From Polymyxa betae (lineage: Eukaryota; Endomyxa; Phytomyxea; Plasmodiophorida; Plasmodiophoridae), in NCBI GenBank assembly GCA_003693705.1, contig RBZT01000424.1:2676-66675 (forward strand): DNA of 64,000 nt. The letters are read 5' to 3'. Below the pieces are notes generated by a model that was given only the letters and a program-made list of their open reading frames with translations, had not been told where the DNA came from and made no database searches. Positions 37,801 to 48,609 of the stretch are shown here, piece after piece (the stretch's first letter is position 1; each line of letters begins with the position of its first letter). The position numbers and the translations under genes are program-made.

Positions 37801-40800
37801 TGGAAGGCAGTAAACAAGCATAACGACCTCAGCGATCATACCGACTACCTCCCAATTCTTTACGATCTGACCGTTATTGCTGTCGCGGTCTTTCGACTGC
37901 ATTTCAAGACGATGTATTCCTGCGAAACATTTCTTAACATGTTTCTGAACTTGACTGGGATCACGAGTCTGTCCCAGAATCTCCAACAGATCGTCATCGG
38001 ACAGAAAGTAAAACCGAGGGAAGATCTATTTACTGTTAGAAATTCACTGACATCAATGGATGCATTAAGTACCTGGCGTTTCTTCTCGAGATATTGGTCC
38101 AGGGATTTCTGAACCTTTTCTAAGGTAGCTTTCATTCGTTGAAGTCGGTCGATCTGGCCGTCGCTTTCGACGCATTGAAGCGCGATACGAACTGAATTCC
38201 ATCGATCCATGATCTCGATCCAGCTGCCGTTGACGTTTTCGAACAAGGCAGATTCGACAGGAAGCTGTTTACGAATATCCTCCGAGCCTGTTGCATTGTC
38301 AAAACCGGCAGCAAAAGAAAATTCAATGAAAAGCTTCGATTCTGCTGAACATAATTCTGATTTGTTACAGAAAGACGGAAGAGCAATGTCCAACTGCCAC
38401 ATTACCAATGAATATTGACTCTAAATACATCCACTGGCGTTGTACTGAAAGAATGACTTCCAACGTCTCAGCGGTGTCGTTCAGGCGACGCACCCAGAGA
38501 TTAACTGTCTGATATAAATCAGCACATCAAATAATGCAGATATTCTGGGAGTCGTACTTCTTCGAAAGTGATATAATGAGGCGAATTTTTCATCGATGAC
38601 AACGCTACATGATTGTCCTCCAAAGTTTGAAACAAATCATCAGTTGATACAATCTTTCGATACCTTTAATAAGGTTAGCAGATCTTTCTAAGAACAATCA
38701 AGCAGCCAATGCTAACCTGCCCTCTTTGTATGGTACAACTTCAACGCTCATGGTACGCCACTTTTCAGCGATTTCATCGAGCGTCTGCTCGATGGTGAAT
38801 TCGCGTGATGCGATAGCTGATAATGTACTGATAGTTTCTGCATGCTGTTGAATACCAAGCTGCAACAATGTCCCTAGCGAGAACGTCTCGCTGTTTGGAT
38901 CAAAAGCAGTATCAGGAATCTCTTCTTTGAGCTCCGCCCAATGTCGTTCTCTCATAGCTGGGTTCTTTAGGTCTTTGATCAATGGCATCGCTGCCCGGAA
39001 CTTCTCAATTTTCTCTCGAAGGTCATTCCAAACGGGCCATTTCTTCATCATCTTTGAATATCGCAACAGTCGGGACTGCACGTCGCTGGCACGCTCATCC
39101 ATAAAATCACAATTTAGTGAACGAAATGGTTGGGAGCGCCAGCCCTCCCAACCAGATCGCCATTCAGCCGTTAACTGAAAAAAATTTCACAACGTAATTT
39201 GGAATTTGTTAATTGATTCCGACCTGCCAGATATTGTCAAGCGCTTGCAAATCACGTTCAATGTCATCAAGATCTTTGTAAGTGGGCTGGGCGATGGAGA
39301 AGATATCCAAACCAGCTTTCATTGAAGCTGCCTGGGCCCTGGCTTCGGCAATGCGTTTCTTCCAGGAATCTAAAAGAACAAGCGCTTTCTCAATGCTTTG
39401 AGGATCGTCATCAGATGCAGCCTTGAACACATCCGAAGCTGAAACAGCTTAACATGCGAATGTAGATATAGTAGTGAGCTTACACAGGAAAACACGACGA
39501 TGCTCGATGAGTGAATCGTTGAAAGCATCGATAGATAACTCTAAACCACGCTTCATTGAATGCTTGACTTGGGTCAGCATTGTCTCTGCATCCTGAATGG
39601 TGACCAGGAATAACTTCCACGACGGCCGAAGAGCATCAAGGGCATCCTTTTCTTCATCAGAGACAGCCACACCGAATTTCAGCAGCGTTTTAAACATGTC
39701 GTCCAAAGGATCAAATCGGGCATCAATCAGCGACACCTAATACGCGAATATTAGCAAATCGCCCAAAGTAAGAAGAGAAACCCCCAAAATTGTTTCGTAC
39801 TTCTTTCTTCATGCGAGCTAGAAGGTTCAGGCCATTTCCAAGCTGATCCAAGTCTTTTGGTTCCCTCATGAGTTCTTCGCTGGTTGTTGAGATGAGCTCG
39901 CGTAGAGCTTGTAGTTCAGACGAGGCATTCGCATGTAATAACGTCGTTAGACGGTTTTGCCAATCGATGCAGTGTGCGACGAGAGACGATTTCAAACGAG
40001 AGCAATCGATACGGATGAATCTAACTGTTCTAGTCGGGTCCTCGCTCTGAATGTCTTCCTGCATAGATTTGTAACGAGTGATATCCATATCGTAAGAAGA
40101 CAATGGTCGCTTGGTGTTGGCATAACGCCTCATATATGCATCTTTATCGACATCCCATGCCGACCTGAAATTGTTCTTAATAAGAGCTATTCAAAAGAAA
40201 CCAACAAACCTGTAAGCATCCTTCCAGTACGCAACGAGTTCGCTGATGTCGGTAGTGACATTCCTCATGCCCTGAATAATCGTCACGAACGTTTTCAATA
40301 CGTCTTCGTCATTGGCGATAGCATCGTAGAAATTAGCTGGATCGCTGTTAGCGGAAGCCGCTGCCGCAGGCGTCGTTTCGTTAGTTGGTGCTGCTTCTTC
40401 TTCCTCATTATTAACTAAGACAACAACAGCATTCTTCTTCTTTCTTTTGTAGTCAAGCAGGTCGCTCAACCGAAGAACGACTTTGACCGTATTCATTAGT
40501 TTGCGGGAGACGTCATTAACAAGGTTTGTAAGATCGGTCATAGTTGGACGGAAAGCAACTTGTTGCTGGCCTCCCCCGACGTTATCATCGAGAATCATGG
40601 CGATTTTGAATAGCGCCTGCATCTCTTTCTTGGAGTCTCCTGCGATAGCTTTTGATAGCTCAAGCATCGATCGTTTTACCATTTGACGTAAGGCTGATTC
40701 GATCTGCCGATCGATTCGACGGATGTAAAGCGCCCAGGCTCGCTGCACATCAGATGGTGCATCTTTGAAGATATCATAACAGTCGTTCATCCTCAAAACG

Positions 40801-43607
40801 ATGTCTTTGTGTAAGTTGGCCAGTTCTGCCTCAATCCTTTTAAGCAAATCTTAGTACTTTCACATCAGTTAGAAAAGGCTTACTGAGCACGATGAAGGTT
40901 TTGAGCTTCGTCGAACATCTTATCAGTATAGACCGTGTTCTTCTCGAAGGCGATCACCATGCTGGCCGAAATCTTTCGACAGCTGTTGATGATATTTTGA
41001 TGATGGCCATGGAACACATTGATCAATGCCGAAATATCACGGCATTGCTCACGACAGATTTTGACGAAAAACTCTTTGATGTGCTTCTTCGACCAAGTTA
41101 ACTTTGTCAGACCGGGGCTCAGTCGTCTGTTAATTTTTCGAATATGATCAGCAAACAGCTGACGTTCATCAGACGTTAAGGCATCAATAACAGCGTTGAA
41201 TTCGCGAACCACCAGCATAATATTCTGATAGAGAACCCTCATAGGCTCATGTGTAGCCGCAATATCATGAGCAGTATAAGGAATGGCAAACTCGCTGCCT
41301 GTGAAATCAGCCCAGTAAGCAACTTCGTCATACACTCGCATTAATATCTTGTCGAAATTCGCTTCCAGATGGCCATTATCACCATCAGCCATACGAAGCA
41401 ATGGTTGCTCGAGACGCTGCGGGAACGGCATCTCGTTGTTTGCTTCGTCAACAAAAACGACAAATTCTGCATGCATCTGCTTTTGGTAGGCAGCGAGAAC
41501 GCTAACAACTTGATCAAGAGCGACATGAGCATCGCGACATTCTCTTGAAGTATCATTAGCAAGCGAGGCAGCTCGGTCCACGATCTCGCGTTGCTCCTGA
41601 CAGCGACGTGCTAATCCACGAGCCCATAAAGCACTCCCAGAATAATGTGGATAGCAAGGAGGTAAAGGTGGCCGATTATGGTGACGATCGAAATCGCGTT
41701 TGACGGCCAGCATGTCGGCTTTCAGCATGGCGAATACGTCAGCGGTCTTACGGTTGAGCACAGCTCGAAGAGACGGTCTCTTGGCGACAGACGAGAATGA
41801 TTCCAAGAGTTCGACACCGCTGGCTACGGTGGCGACGCCATCGAACGCAGAAGAGATGACGTTCGTCATCATGATTTCTAGGTCTTTAACGCCGTTCTTG
41901 AAGAAGTTGTAGTCGTCATGCCAATTAGTAGCTTTTACATCCAGAATGTTGTAATCGACACTTCGTAGTCGCTCAATGTGTTTTTCGAACGCTTCTTCAA
42001 TATCGATCATTGCTCGTTCGATTTCATGGCCTCGGCAACCACCAAATACTGGAAGTTCGGTTTTACCCGTTGGAGACGATGAACATTTTCGTGCAAACTG
42101 GACTTGGCCTTCACAAACTTCCAGCAGCTCGCGACACCTCTGCACAAAAGCTTCGATTTGAGCGAAGATTGAAGAAGGGTCGAACGACCACGCCTTGGGG
42201 TCTGTTTGACGAACATTTTCGAGGGTCTTCTCGTAGATTGAACGCCATTCCACACCACAATTGATGGCATCACGAAGATGTTTCATGCTTATATCAACAT
42301 CGCCGTCGAAAATTTCGCTCAGATTGATGGCGTTCGTGCATTGCCGAATAATCTGCGATGAAACTTTACGCAGAAGGCTGGTCAGACGCTCATTCGTATT
42401 GTAGAAGCGCGACTTGGACCAGATTTGAAGGATTAAGTTCAATATCTCTGGTAGTAATGGAGCGATATTGGAAGGCGCGGATTGGCGAAGACGTTGGCAA
42501 GGATCCGCTAATGTCTCCAGAAAACGAAGATTGTCGTCAGCCTCGTCTGAACCCGATTGAATCATGCCTCTTAATGTCTCGAATGGTTTCAGATAAGAAG
42601 ACGTGACCATGTTTAGGATACGAACAATATCAACCACACCTGGTCGCTCCAACTGCCTTCGTATCCCCAATAAGTCGACCGTCCTGGAACGCCAAAATTC
42701 GATTTCTTCTAATGGACCACTCTCCTTTGGTTCATTCAGCCTGCTATCTGAAAAATCAAGTAACATCTTACTTCAACGTGTTGGGAAGTCTCCTGATTCG
42801 TCACGACTTCTTTGATCTGTCTGGTCCAATGAATCAGAGTCGACTCTAGCCGCTGTATCAAATCTTTATCATTGATACAAGCTTCAGTATCTGATAGATC
42901 CTCTTGCGGAAGATAAAGTATGGTGCTTCCCTTTGCATGGTTCACCTAAATATTGTTTAGATGGCATGGCCTAGCCTGTAGAAGCTGATTACAGTTTCAG
43001 TGAGGGTCGCCATAAATTTATGGACATGGCCAGAAAACTCTTTTCTGACGCTGGTGGGCCAAGTAGCATTCGATAGAAAGGTCGGGACGAATACGTTCGT
43101 CATCGTGTTAAAAATATTGTCGAGCACGTTGCCACTTATGATTCCATACTGGATTAGATCACGAACTTCATCTCGCGATAGAGCCACAGTACCCGGCTCT
43201 TTGATAAAGTATTGAACCTGATCTAGGCCTGATTGTTGAAGTGCCGATGCATCAGTTTGCATGGAAACACGGCCCTGACTGTCAATAAACGCCACTAACC
43301 GAGTAATGGTCGGAGAGGCTAGAAAATCAGAGATAATGAACCCATGTTCTTCACGCCAGGATTCTTTCTGAAATCCATCCAAAGCGATCCTCTGCCAAAT
43401 CCATAACACAGCATCATCATCAGGAATTTGCTCATCGACTTCAATATTGGATTCGTGTATAGGCTGAACTGATCCAGGAATGCCTATAGAGATGCCTTCC
43501 GGCCGGTTTTTATCCAGAGGCTGTAGCAGATCACGTTCAGTTTCAAAAGGAATAGAGTCCATTAGATCATCGGCGTCGTTTGGCGGCTCGCCGATGCCGC
43601 TGGACAT
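25819..43607 (-). CDS. DNAH2: axonemal dynein heavy chain, DNAH2-like
   Basis: One gene of 17.8 kb with dozens of short introns runs from ATG 43605..43607 ([20 protein letters not shown]) to TGA 25819..25821, for roughly 4,500 residues. The N-terminal tail ([20 protein letters not shown]) and linker precede the motor. AAA1 has [13 protein letters not shown] near 36.8 kb and [15 protein letters not shown]2 has GESLAGKTT near 35.7 kb; AAA3 has GETGTGKS near 34.2 kb; AAA4 has GVGGSGRQS near 32.7 kb. The stalk coiled coils flank the microtubule-binding domain at about 30.4-31.7 kb. The C-terminus ([20 protein letters not shown], then [10 protein letters not shown]) looks most like DNAH2, the beta chain of the two-headed inner arm I1/f. 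The subtype is by eye; axonemal dynein is certain. Confidence 0.93.
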
Positions 43608-43803
43608 GATGGCCCTATTGTGCTAAAGTTGTGCAGCTAAGTTTCAGTTTCTCATCAGGTCACTGTGTAACCGACTGCAATGTCATTGAAAGTTTGTCAA
43701 ATCGTGAAATCGACGACGTTGTGGTGTCGACCATTTTTGGTTGACAGCATCCGCCTTCCATCAAGGCCATGTTGATAGGTTAAGAGTCTCACAAATCGGA
43801 AAA

Positions 43804-43965
43804 ATGAGATTGCGGAATCTATTATGTGCGACATTCAACTGCACCGAACAGATGCCAATGTCATTTGCATTACATAGTCGTCAATCCATACTGAAGGCTC
43901 TGACGCCCATTAACAATGGCAGCCCAACATCGTCTATGTACCTATGTATTGCCAGTGAATCCTAA
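43804..43965 (+). CDS. possible small protein, 53 aa
   Basis: An ATG ORF (MRLRNLLCATFNCTEQMPMS) runs divergently from the dynein gene to TAA 43963..43965. The basic, hydrophobic start could be a mitochondrial presequence. No homology is recognised and it may be non-coding. Confidence 0.2.
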   Translation: MRLRNLLCATFNCTEQMPMSFALHSRQSILKALTPINNGSPTSSMYLCIASES

Positions 43966-43989
43966 TACGAAGGCGAATATCATATATTG

Positions 43990-45232
43990 CTATTCTATTT
44001 TTCCTTTGAGCACGCCTTCAATGACGTCTAATCTGCGATTAATGAGAGAAAGCTCTTTGAGAAGATCCAGTTTCATCGAATTCATCATAACTTCGAATTT
44101 GCTTAATTTTGACGATAATACATCAGAACAGGGATTCGATTGCTCAAGACACTGAATTTGAATGGAGCTGATATATCCGATACTTTCCTTCCAAGAAGCT
44201 AAGCGAAATATTCCAGAAGAAAGGGAATAAGACGTCAATATTAATAATTTGGATTTTGATGAGATCCAAGCAAGACCGCGAACACGGGCGGTAGTGTTCT
44301 TATCATCACAGCGTATTGTTTCGGTCCATATGCGAGTAATAATTTTGGAATTAATTTGAAAAACAATAATCTAAAAAAACGGTTATCAAACAAATGCGAT
44401 GGTAATAGAAGGAGATTCACCATGTTGCTCGTAAACGAAGTGATTGCCAACAGTTTGAGTGTCGCATCGTAAACAGCAATGTCAATGATTGGCAGCTCAG
44501 GAATTTCAACCGATGCTATCTCTTTCAAGTTGGTATTAGAAAGAGAAACAACAGCAAATCCAGAGTCTTGTACATTGAGATTGTGAAGGTGTTCCAGCGG
44601 GCTCATCGAGGTTTCGAGGTTTTCTGAGTTTAGCTTGATCTTCGGATTTGAGCAACATATCAAGTTGAAATCACTCCCTGTTTGGCTTGCAAAAACGAAT
44701 GATAATTCCGCTGTTCGTAAAGATAAAGTCAATTTGGAGCCAAGCTCAGTATTCTCATCAACGTTGATTACTGAATCGTTCTGGACTATATACAAATTTG
44801 CTTGGTTGGTAAACCAGGTCGCAAACGAAGAAGAGAACAAGAGCTGTCCTTTCAAAGAATAAACCATAATAGATGAGCGATTACTGGCTAAGATTCTGTC
44901 AGTAGCAATAAAGACCAGGTCCTTCACTTTGAAATCGCAGCTGATCTCAGAGACCAGTTTACCATGTTTTGAGTAGATAAGAATCTTTGGTATAGATTCA
45001 GCGATTCCACAGTTTAAATCGTCTGATAGTGCAACTGCTGTGATCTTTGCAGGATCTACGCTGGAAGGTATTAGCAGATAGCCTAACTGGAACACCAAAT
45101 GATACAGACGTATTGTGGATGTGAGTCATCTCTGAGATAGCCGATTTGAAACTCACTAGGCGACAATATTCGCCATTTGTTATTAGCATGGCCTTTCGCT
45201 TCGATGATACCGCTAAGCGAGATAAGCGGCAT
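43990..45232 (-). CDS. probable beta-propeller protein with C-terminal helix
   Basis: The start is ATG 45230..45232 (MPLISLSGIIEAKGHANNKW) and the stop is at 43990. A 35-nt intron at 45061..45095 joins YVCII to CVDPAKITAVALSDDL, and a second intron near 44350-44420 leads to WTETIRCDDKNTTARVRGLA. Repeated beta-strand patterns with hydrophobic-x-hydrophobic runs and turns (LIYSKHGKLVSEIS; IMVYSLKGQLLFSS; VIDVAVYDATLKLLAIT-like) suggest a WD-type propeller without canonical WD dipeptides. The C-terminus is a coiled helix (KLDLLKELSLINRRLDVIEG). No named family is recognised. Confidence 0.55.
45061..45095 (-). other. candidate 35-nt intron
   Basis: GTGTTCCAG...CTTCCAG on the minus strand; removal keeps phase 2 across YVCII/CVDPAK, while read-through reaches a stop. 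Confidence 0.5.
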
Positions 45233-45306
45233 GCTCATGAAAAATCCACTGACATACCATGATGTAGATAGTCAGCAGAATAGTATCTGCATGTGCCAAG
45301 ATCATA

Positions 45307-45868
45307 ATGGAACATTTCAGCATCCATCTCGGACAGAAAGATGATGATGATCCCCAACTGCACAATGCCTTATTCGAAACGCCGTAGTGCATACAGCAGA
45401 ACTTTTCGTTTCGAAGGCGTCGAAAACATATTGTTCGTTTTATTGATGTGTCTTGTTGATATTCATTATTCTTAACGAACATTTGATTGCAACGCAGGAA
45501 TACAATCGAGGGCTTCGAATGGGTCATTTCTGAGAGTGACGGTACTCTCCCAGATCGGCGATGCTCCATTTGCAGGCATGATGTTCCTTCCGTGGTCGAT
45601 CGTATCTCTTCACCGGTTGAACTTTATGATGAGATTTTAGAACGTAGGCTTTGGTCGAGTTACAAGTAATTTATTGCAGCATGATACTGGATTCTGGCGT
45701 TACGTCAGGCACATCGGGGGAAGATTTAGGTGTATTGGGCAGCGAGGATACGTCGTTAGATACTCAAGAACGAGATGTCTGCAACCAACAACCCCTATTT
45801 GCTTACTCAAATTGTCAGAAATTCTACGCGATGTTTATTTGGATTTTGATTTTACTGTTAACTTATAA
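45307..45868 (+). CDS. hypothetical protein, about 145 aa, tiny first intron
   Basis: Proposed exons are 45307..45383, 45400..45432, 45498..45665 and 45709..45868, which join to an exact 438-nt frame ending TAA 45866..45868. The product starts MEHFSIHLGQKDDDDPQLHN, continues RFEGVENILNTIEGFEWVIS and DRRCSICRHDVPSVVD, and ends KLSEILRDVYLDFDFTVNL. The first intron would be only 16 nt; the others are 65 and 43 nt. An alternative is a start inside exon 1 in another frame (MMMIPNCTMPYSK). It is divergent from the propeller gene (74 bp gap), and its last 34 bp overlap the 3' end of the minus-strand gene. No family recognised. Confidence 0.4.
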
Positions 45869-46464
45869 TCGATAAAATGATAGGCCAAGTAAGCCATAGG
45901 GGCAAACATGAAGCCGAGGGCACGGTGCTTGAATTTGTTTGCAATAAACTTCGCACCTCTCTCCTCTTGCTCCGTCAGGCCACCCAGCGACGAAAACTCT
46001 AGCCTGGCAGCATCGGTAGTGGCAGCAGCATACTTTTGCAAATAAAGTGATTTGCGCCAGGCACCGATTCCGAATCCGAGAGAGGCTGCAGATCCAATGA
46101 TGAAGGAGCCTTGTTCAGTTGGAGTGGCGATGTAAAAGGGCCATTGAGACAGGCGAGGGTATAATACCACACATGTGAATAGTCAGCTGAAACACAAGTA
46201 TCCAGTAAAAACGTCATAAAATCCACAAAGCAGTCGTGGGCGAATTCTGTGAGACATCTTGGCAAACGTACCAGTTGGTTTCAACAGCGACGACTGCAGC
46301 GTGTCCAGGCGACGTTGGAGCGTCGTGATCAGTTCTGTGCGCACCACAATCAGGTTTTCCGCATCTTTTTCCTCCGCCACCGCCAGCTTTGCCTCGACCT
46401 CAGCGATCTCCTCCTTAATATGCTCCATTTCTTCCTTAATTAACTGTTCCCGCGACGACATCAC
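45835..46464 (-). CDS. small coiled-coil plus membrane-hairpin protein
   Basis: The start is ATG 46462..46464 (MSSREQLIKEEMEHIKEEIA), an acidic/basic coiled coil of about 60 residues ending LQSSLLKPT. Two introns (after KPT and after YYTLAC) join in phase to SFIIGSAASLGFGIGAWRKS, a charged segment, and a second hydrophobic stretch (FMFAPMAYLAYHFIDYKL) ending KSKSK; stop TAA 45835..45837. Glycine-rich first helix and paired membrane segments suggest an organelle-membrane hairpin protein. No family recognised. Confidence 0.5.
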
Positions 46465-46869
46465 GACAAAGAAGAATGAGAAAATATCAGTGACGCACTT
46501 TTTTAAAATCGATGTTGCGATTATTTGATTAGTTGAAGAATGAATTTATTTGAAGGAATTACAATCCTTAAATACTAGAGATAGGTAACGCGTTGACACG
46601 ACTGTCACAATCCTGAATAAGAGGATAGGCTGGAAAATGACTTAGCACTGTTTGGTCTTAATGACTTGAGCCGTGTGAAGTGTCGATCCTACTGTGACGC
46701 TGTAGTTTGGACTTCAATACCCCCCTTCGTCACGCGCTCGGCGATGCTCAGTTTTTAGCCTGACGCCTCCCGGACTAGGGGGGAGTGAGGCGTATTCATC
46801 AGTCTGCGGAGGATGGCGAGTGTGACGCACGGATGAGCGACCGAATCTGCCCGCGTTTCAGAGTTCTAG
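46465..46869. other. intergenic with hairpin 46763..46793
   Basis: This gap upstream of the transposon remnant holds an inverted repeat: ACGCCTC (46763..46769) pairs with GAGGCGT (46787..46793), with further C/G pairing into the loop. It may mark the left part of the decayed Harbinger element; no terminal inverted repeat pair was confirmed. Confidence 0.45.
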
Positions 46870-47100
46870 TATGTACATTCGTACCGAGCTAAAGACCCTT
46901 TTAACCCCCAGTTCGAGTACGTATCGGCATGCTGCGTGCTTCACAGTATCGTGAATGGACGTCGTGTTGCAGCAGACAATATCCGTTTTCTTCCAGAAAC
47001 TGACTACGAATCTGGCAGCCAGTGTCAACCTGGTGCAACTGTAGACGGATCAGAGCTTCGGCGCCTGGTACAACAAAAGGTAATGTATTTCTTTTCCTAA
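46870..47100 (+). pseudogene. PIF/Harbinger-type transposase remnant
   Basis: A frame opened only by a preceding TAG encodes DPFNPQFEYVSACCVLHSIV then NGRRVAADNIRFLPETDYES. The ACCVLHN-like segment is the hallmark found just after the DDE core in HARBI1-type transposases. Nothing corresponding to the DDE catalytic part is seen upstream, so this is a 3' fragment. It faces a SANT/Myb-like ORF on the minus strand, the usual partner gene in Harbinger elements. Confidence 0.45.
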
Positions 47101-47112
47101 TGTTAATACATG

Positions 47113-48300
47113 CTAGTTGTCGAATGCACGCTGTAAGGTTTGCTTAATTTGATCCAGTGTTGCACCTGCCGTCATTACACTACCAACGAGGTTGGCTTTT
47201 GCCACTTTTGTAGCGAGCAGCTGGCTGTGAGCACTACTTTGCTCTTCCAGCTTCAGCTGTGCCTTCTCAATATCGATTTTACCTTGCTCTATGTCTGCAT
47301 GTTTCTGTTGCAGAGCCAATTCGTGCTCCATCTTTTTCGCATCGAACTCCAGTTGGGCATTTTGCGTTTCAGCGAAAACGGAAGCAAAATCTTTGCGAGC
47401 CTGCTTGTTGGGTTTAGGAGTAACTACAGGAAATTCGATTTTTTTTTGAAGAAATTTCAGACCGTTTCGCCCTGGCTGGGGTGGATTTTGCAGCTTTTCG
47501 TGGGGCTCTACTATCATTTTTTTTTATACATTCGTCGTCACTTTCGTCTGTTGAGCGACGTTGGGTTTTCTCCTGCATTTTCTGCTGATGGCTACCGAAA
47601 GCATCTGCCAGGTTCTCAAGATATTCCTTTCCCTGGCCTGCCCCTACATCCTGCGAGGTAGGTACAGAAGATTCAACGACTGATGCCATAACAGGCTGGA
47701 TTCCCACGTTTTGGTGATAATCGTCCATAGAGAGCCCTTCGGCGTTTGTGTCGATAAAATCGTCGCTGGATTCTTTACTGTTTCCATCGCTTTCAGATGG
47801 CAAGTTTTTCGACGGTTTGTTAAAGAAACCGGCAGGGATGCCGAGCTCTGTGGTTGCAGCAGGAGTAACATTTTGGCGAGCACCAAACAACCGATGCACC
47901 CGGCTATAATAATGGCACATTATATCCAGTTTCTCTGCAATCGTTTTGATATTCTTGTTCGTATGGTCCTCTGTTAGACCTGACCCAGTTTGTTCGCTAA
48001 TCGTCTTGGTGTTTTTATAAGGCTTTACATAGCTTTCATAACGGCTTTTCGCATCGAGTGTGGTCCAGACACGTTCTTTATTGTCAAGGAATTTGTTGGC
48101 AAAATCTGCTAAGGCTTTGTAGCCTGCAGCCTTAGAAAGTTTTTGACCAGCAACAACTGGCTTGCCATTTGATGCGGAACCGGTGATTAACTAAAAATTC
48201 TCAGAAATCTCGAGAACGGTGATCATGTCTCTAAACTCGGCCAGGCTGGTGCGTTTGCGTTGGCTTTTAGGCTGCGAAGAAGGCGTGCTTTAGTTGACAT
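47113..48300 (-). pseudogene. SANT/Myb-like transposon-associated ORF, disrupted
   Basis: A long frame encodes GYKALADFANKFLDNKERVW, TTLDAKSRYESYVKPYKNTK, then an acidic and basic linker and a C-terminal coiled coil (EFDAKKMEHELALQQKHADI ... GATLDQIKQTLQRAFDN). This resembles the DNA-binding partner protein of Harbinger-like elements. It is broken: a TAG at 48191..48193 interrupts the 5' part, TAA precedes it in the same frame, and at a run of nine A's (T's on the + strand, about 47439..47447) the frame shifts between SEISSKKNR and KKIEFPVVTPK. The homopolymer shift could be an assembly error, but together with the stops it suggests a decayed copy. Confidence 0.5.
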
Positions 48301-48609
48301 AGTAAAGATCGATCGCGAGCGACAGCAAATAACGACAACGAATGACGAATTGACGATAAGGTTAACTAACCTACCGGTAAATTTCGAGGCGTACTTATCT
48401 GGGCGCATAATTGTGAGAAGCGATCTTTATTAAAAAGCACTGCTTTTTTATATAGAAATGGTTGATTGTCCCCGATAACTCGGCGATAAGACCCCCGGAG
48501 GAAGTTGGTAGGAACCTGTTTGCGGGCACTGCGTCCCCGTTTTCTAACCCTTGCCTAAACCACCCAGCACAAAGAGTACGCTTTCCAGGAATCTTTGAAG
48601 AGTATGAAA
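48301..48609. other. intergenic, right flank of transposon remnant
   Basis: About 310 bp with no coding signal. It may include the right end of the Harbinger-like element; I could not match a terminal inverted repeat to the left side. Confidence 0.35.

Noticed and set aside
40380-42766. Several plus-strand ORFs opposite the dynein gene
   Set aside because: They are antisense to a long conserved dynein exon (40880..42766) and show only mirror composition.
43916-44155. Plus-strand ORF MAAQHRLCTYVLPVN...
   Set aside because: Antisense to the last exon of the propeller gene and without its own coding signal.
45666-45679. A 14-nt GT..AG segment that would extend the 45307 gene into a tail-anchored form (…FYAMFIWILILLLTYNR)
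   Set aside because: A 43-nt intron with the same donor (45666..45708) also keeps frame, is of normal size for this genome and gives a clean C-terminus.
46600-48600. Terminal inverted repeats for the Harbinger-like remnant
   Set aside because: I compared both flanks by eye and found only the local hairpin at 46763..46793; no matching pair of ends could be supported.
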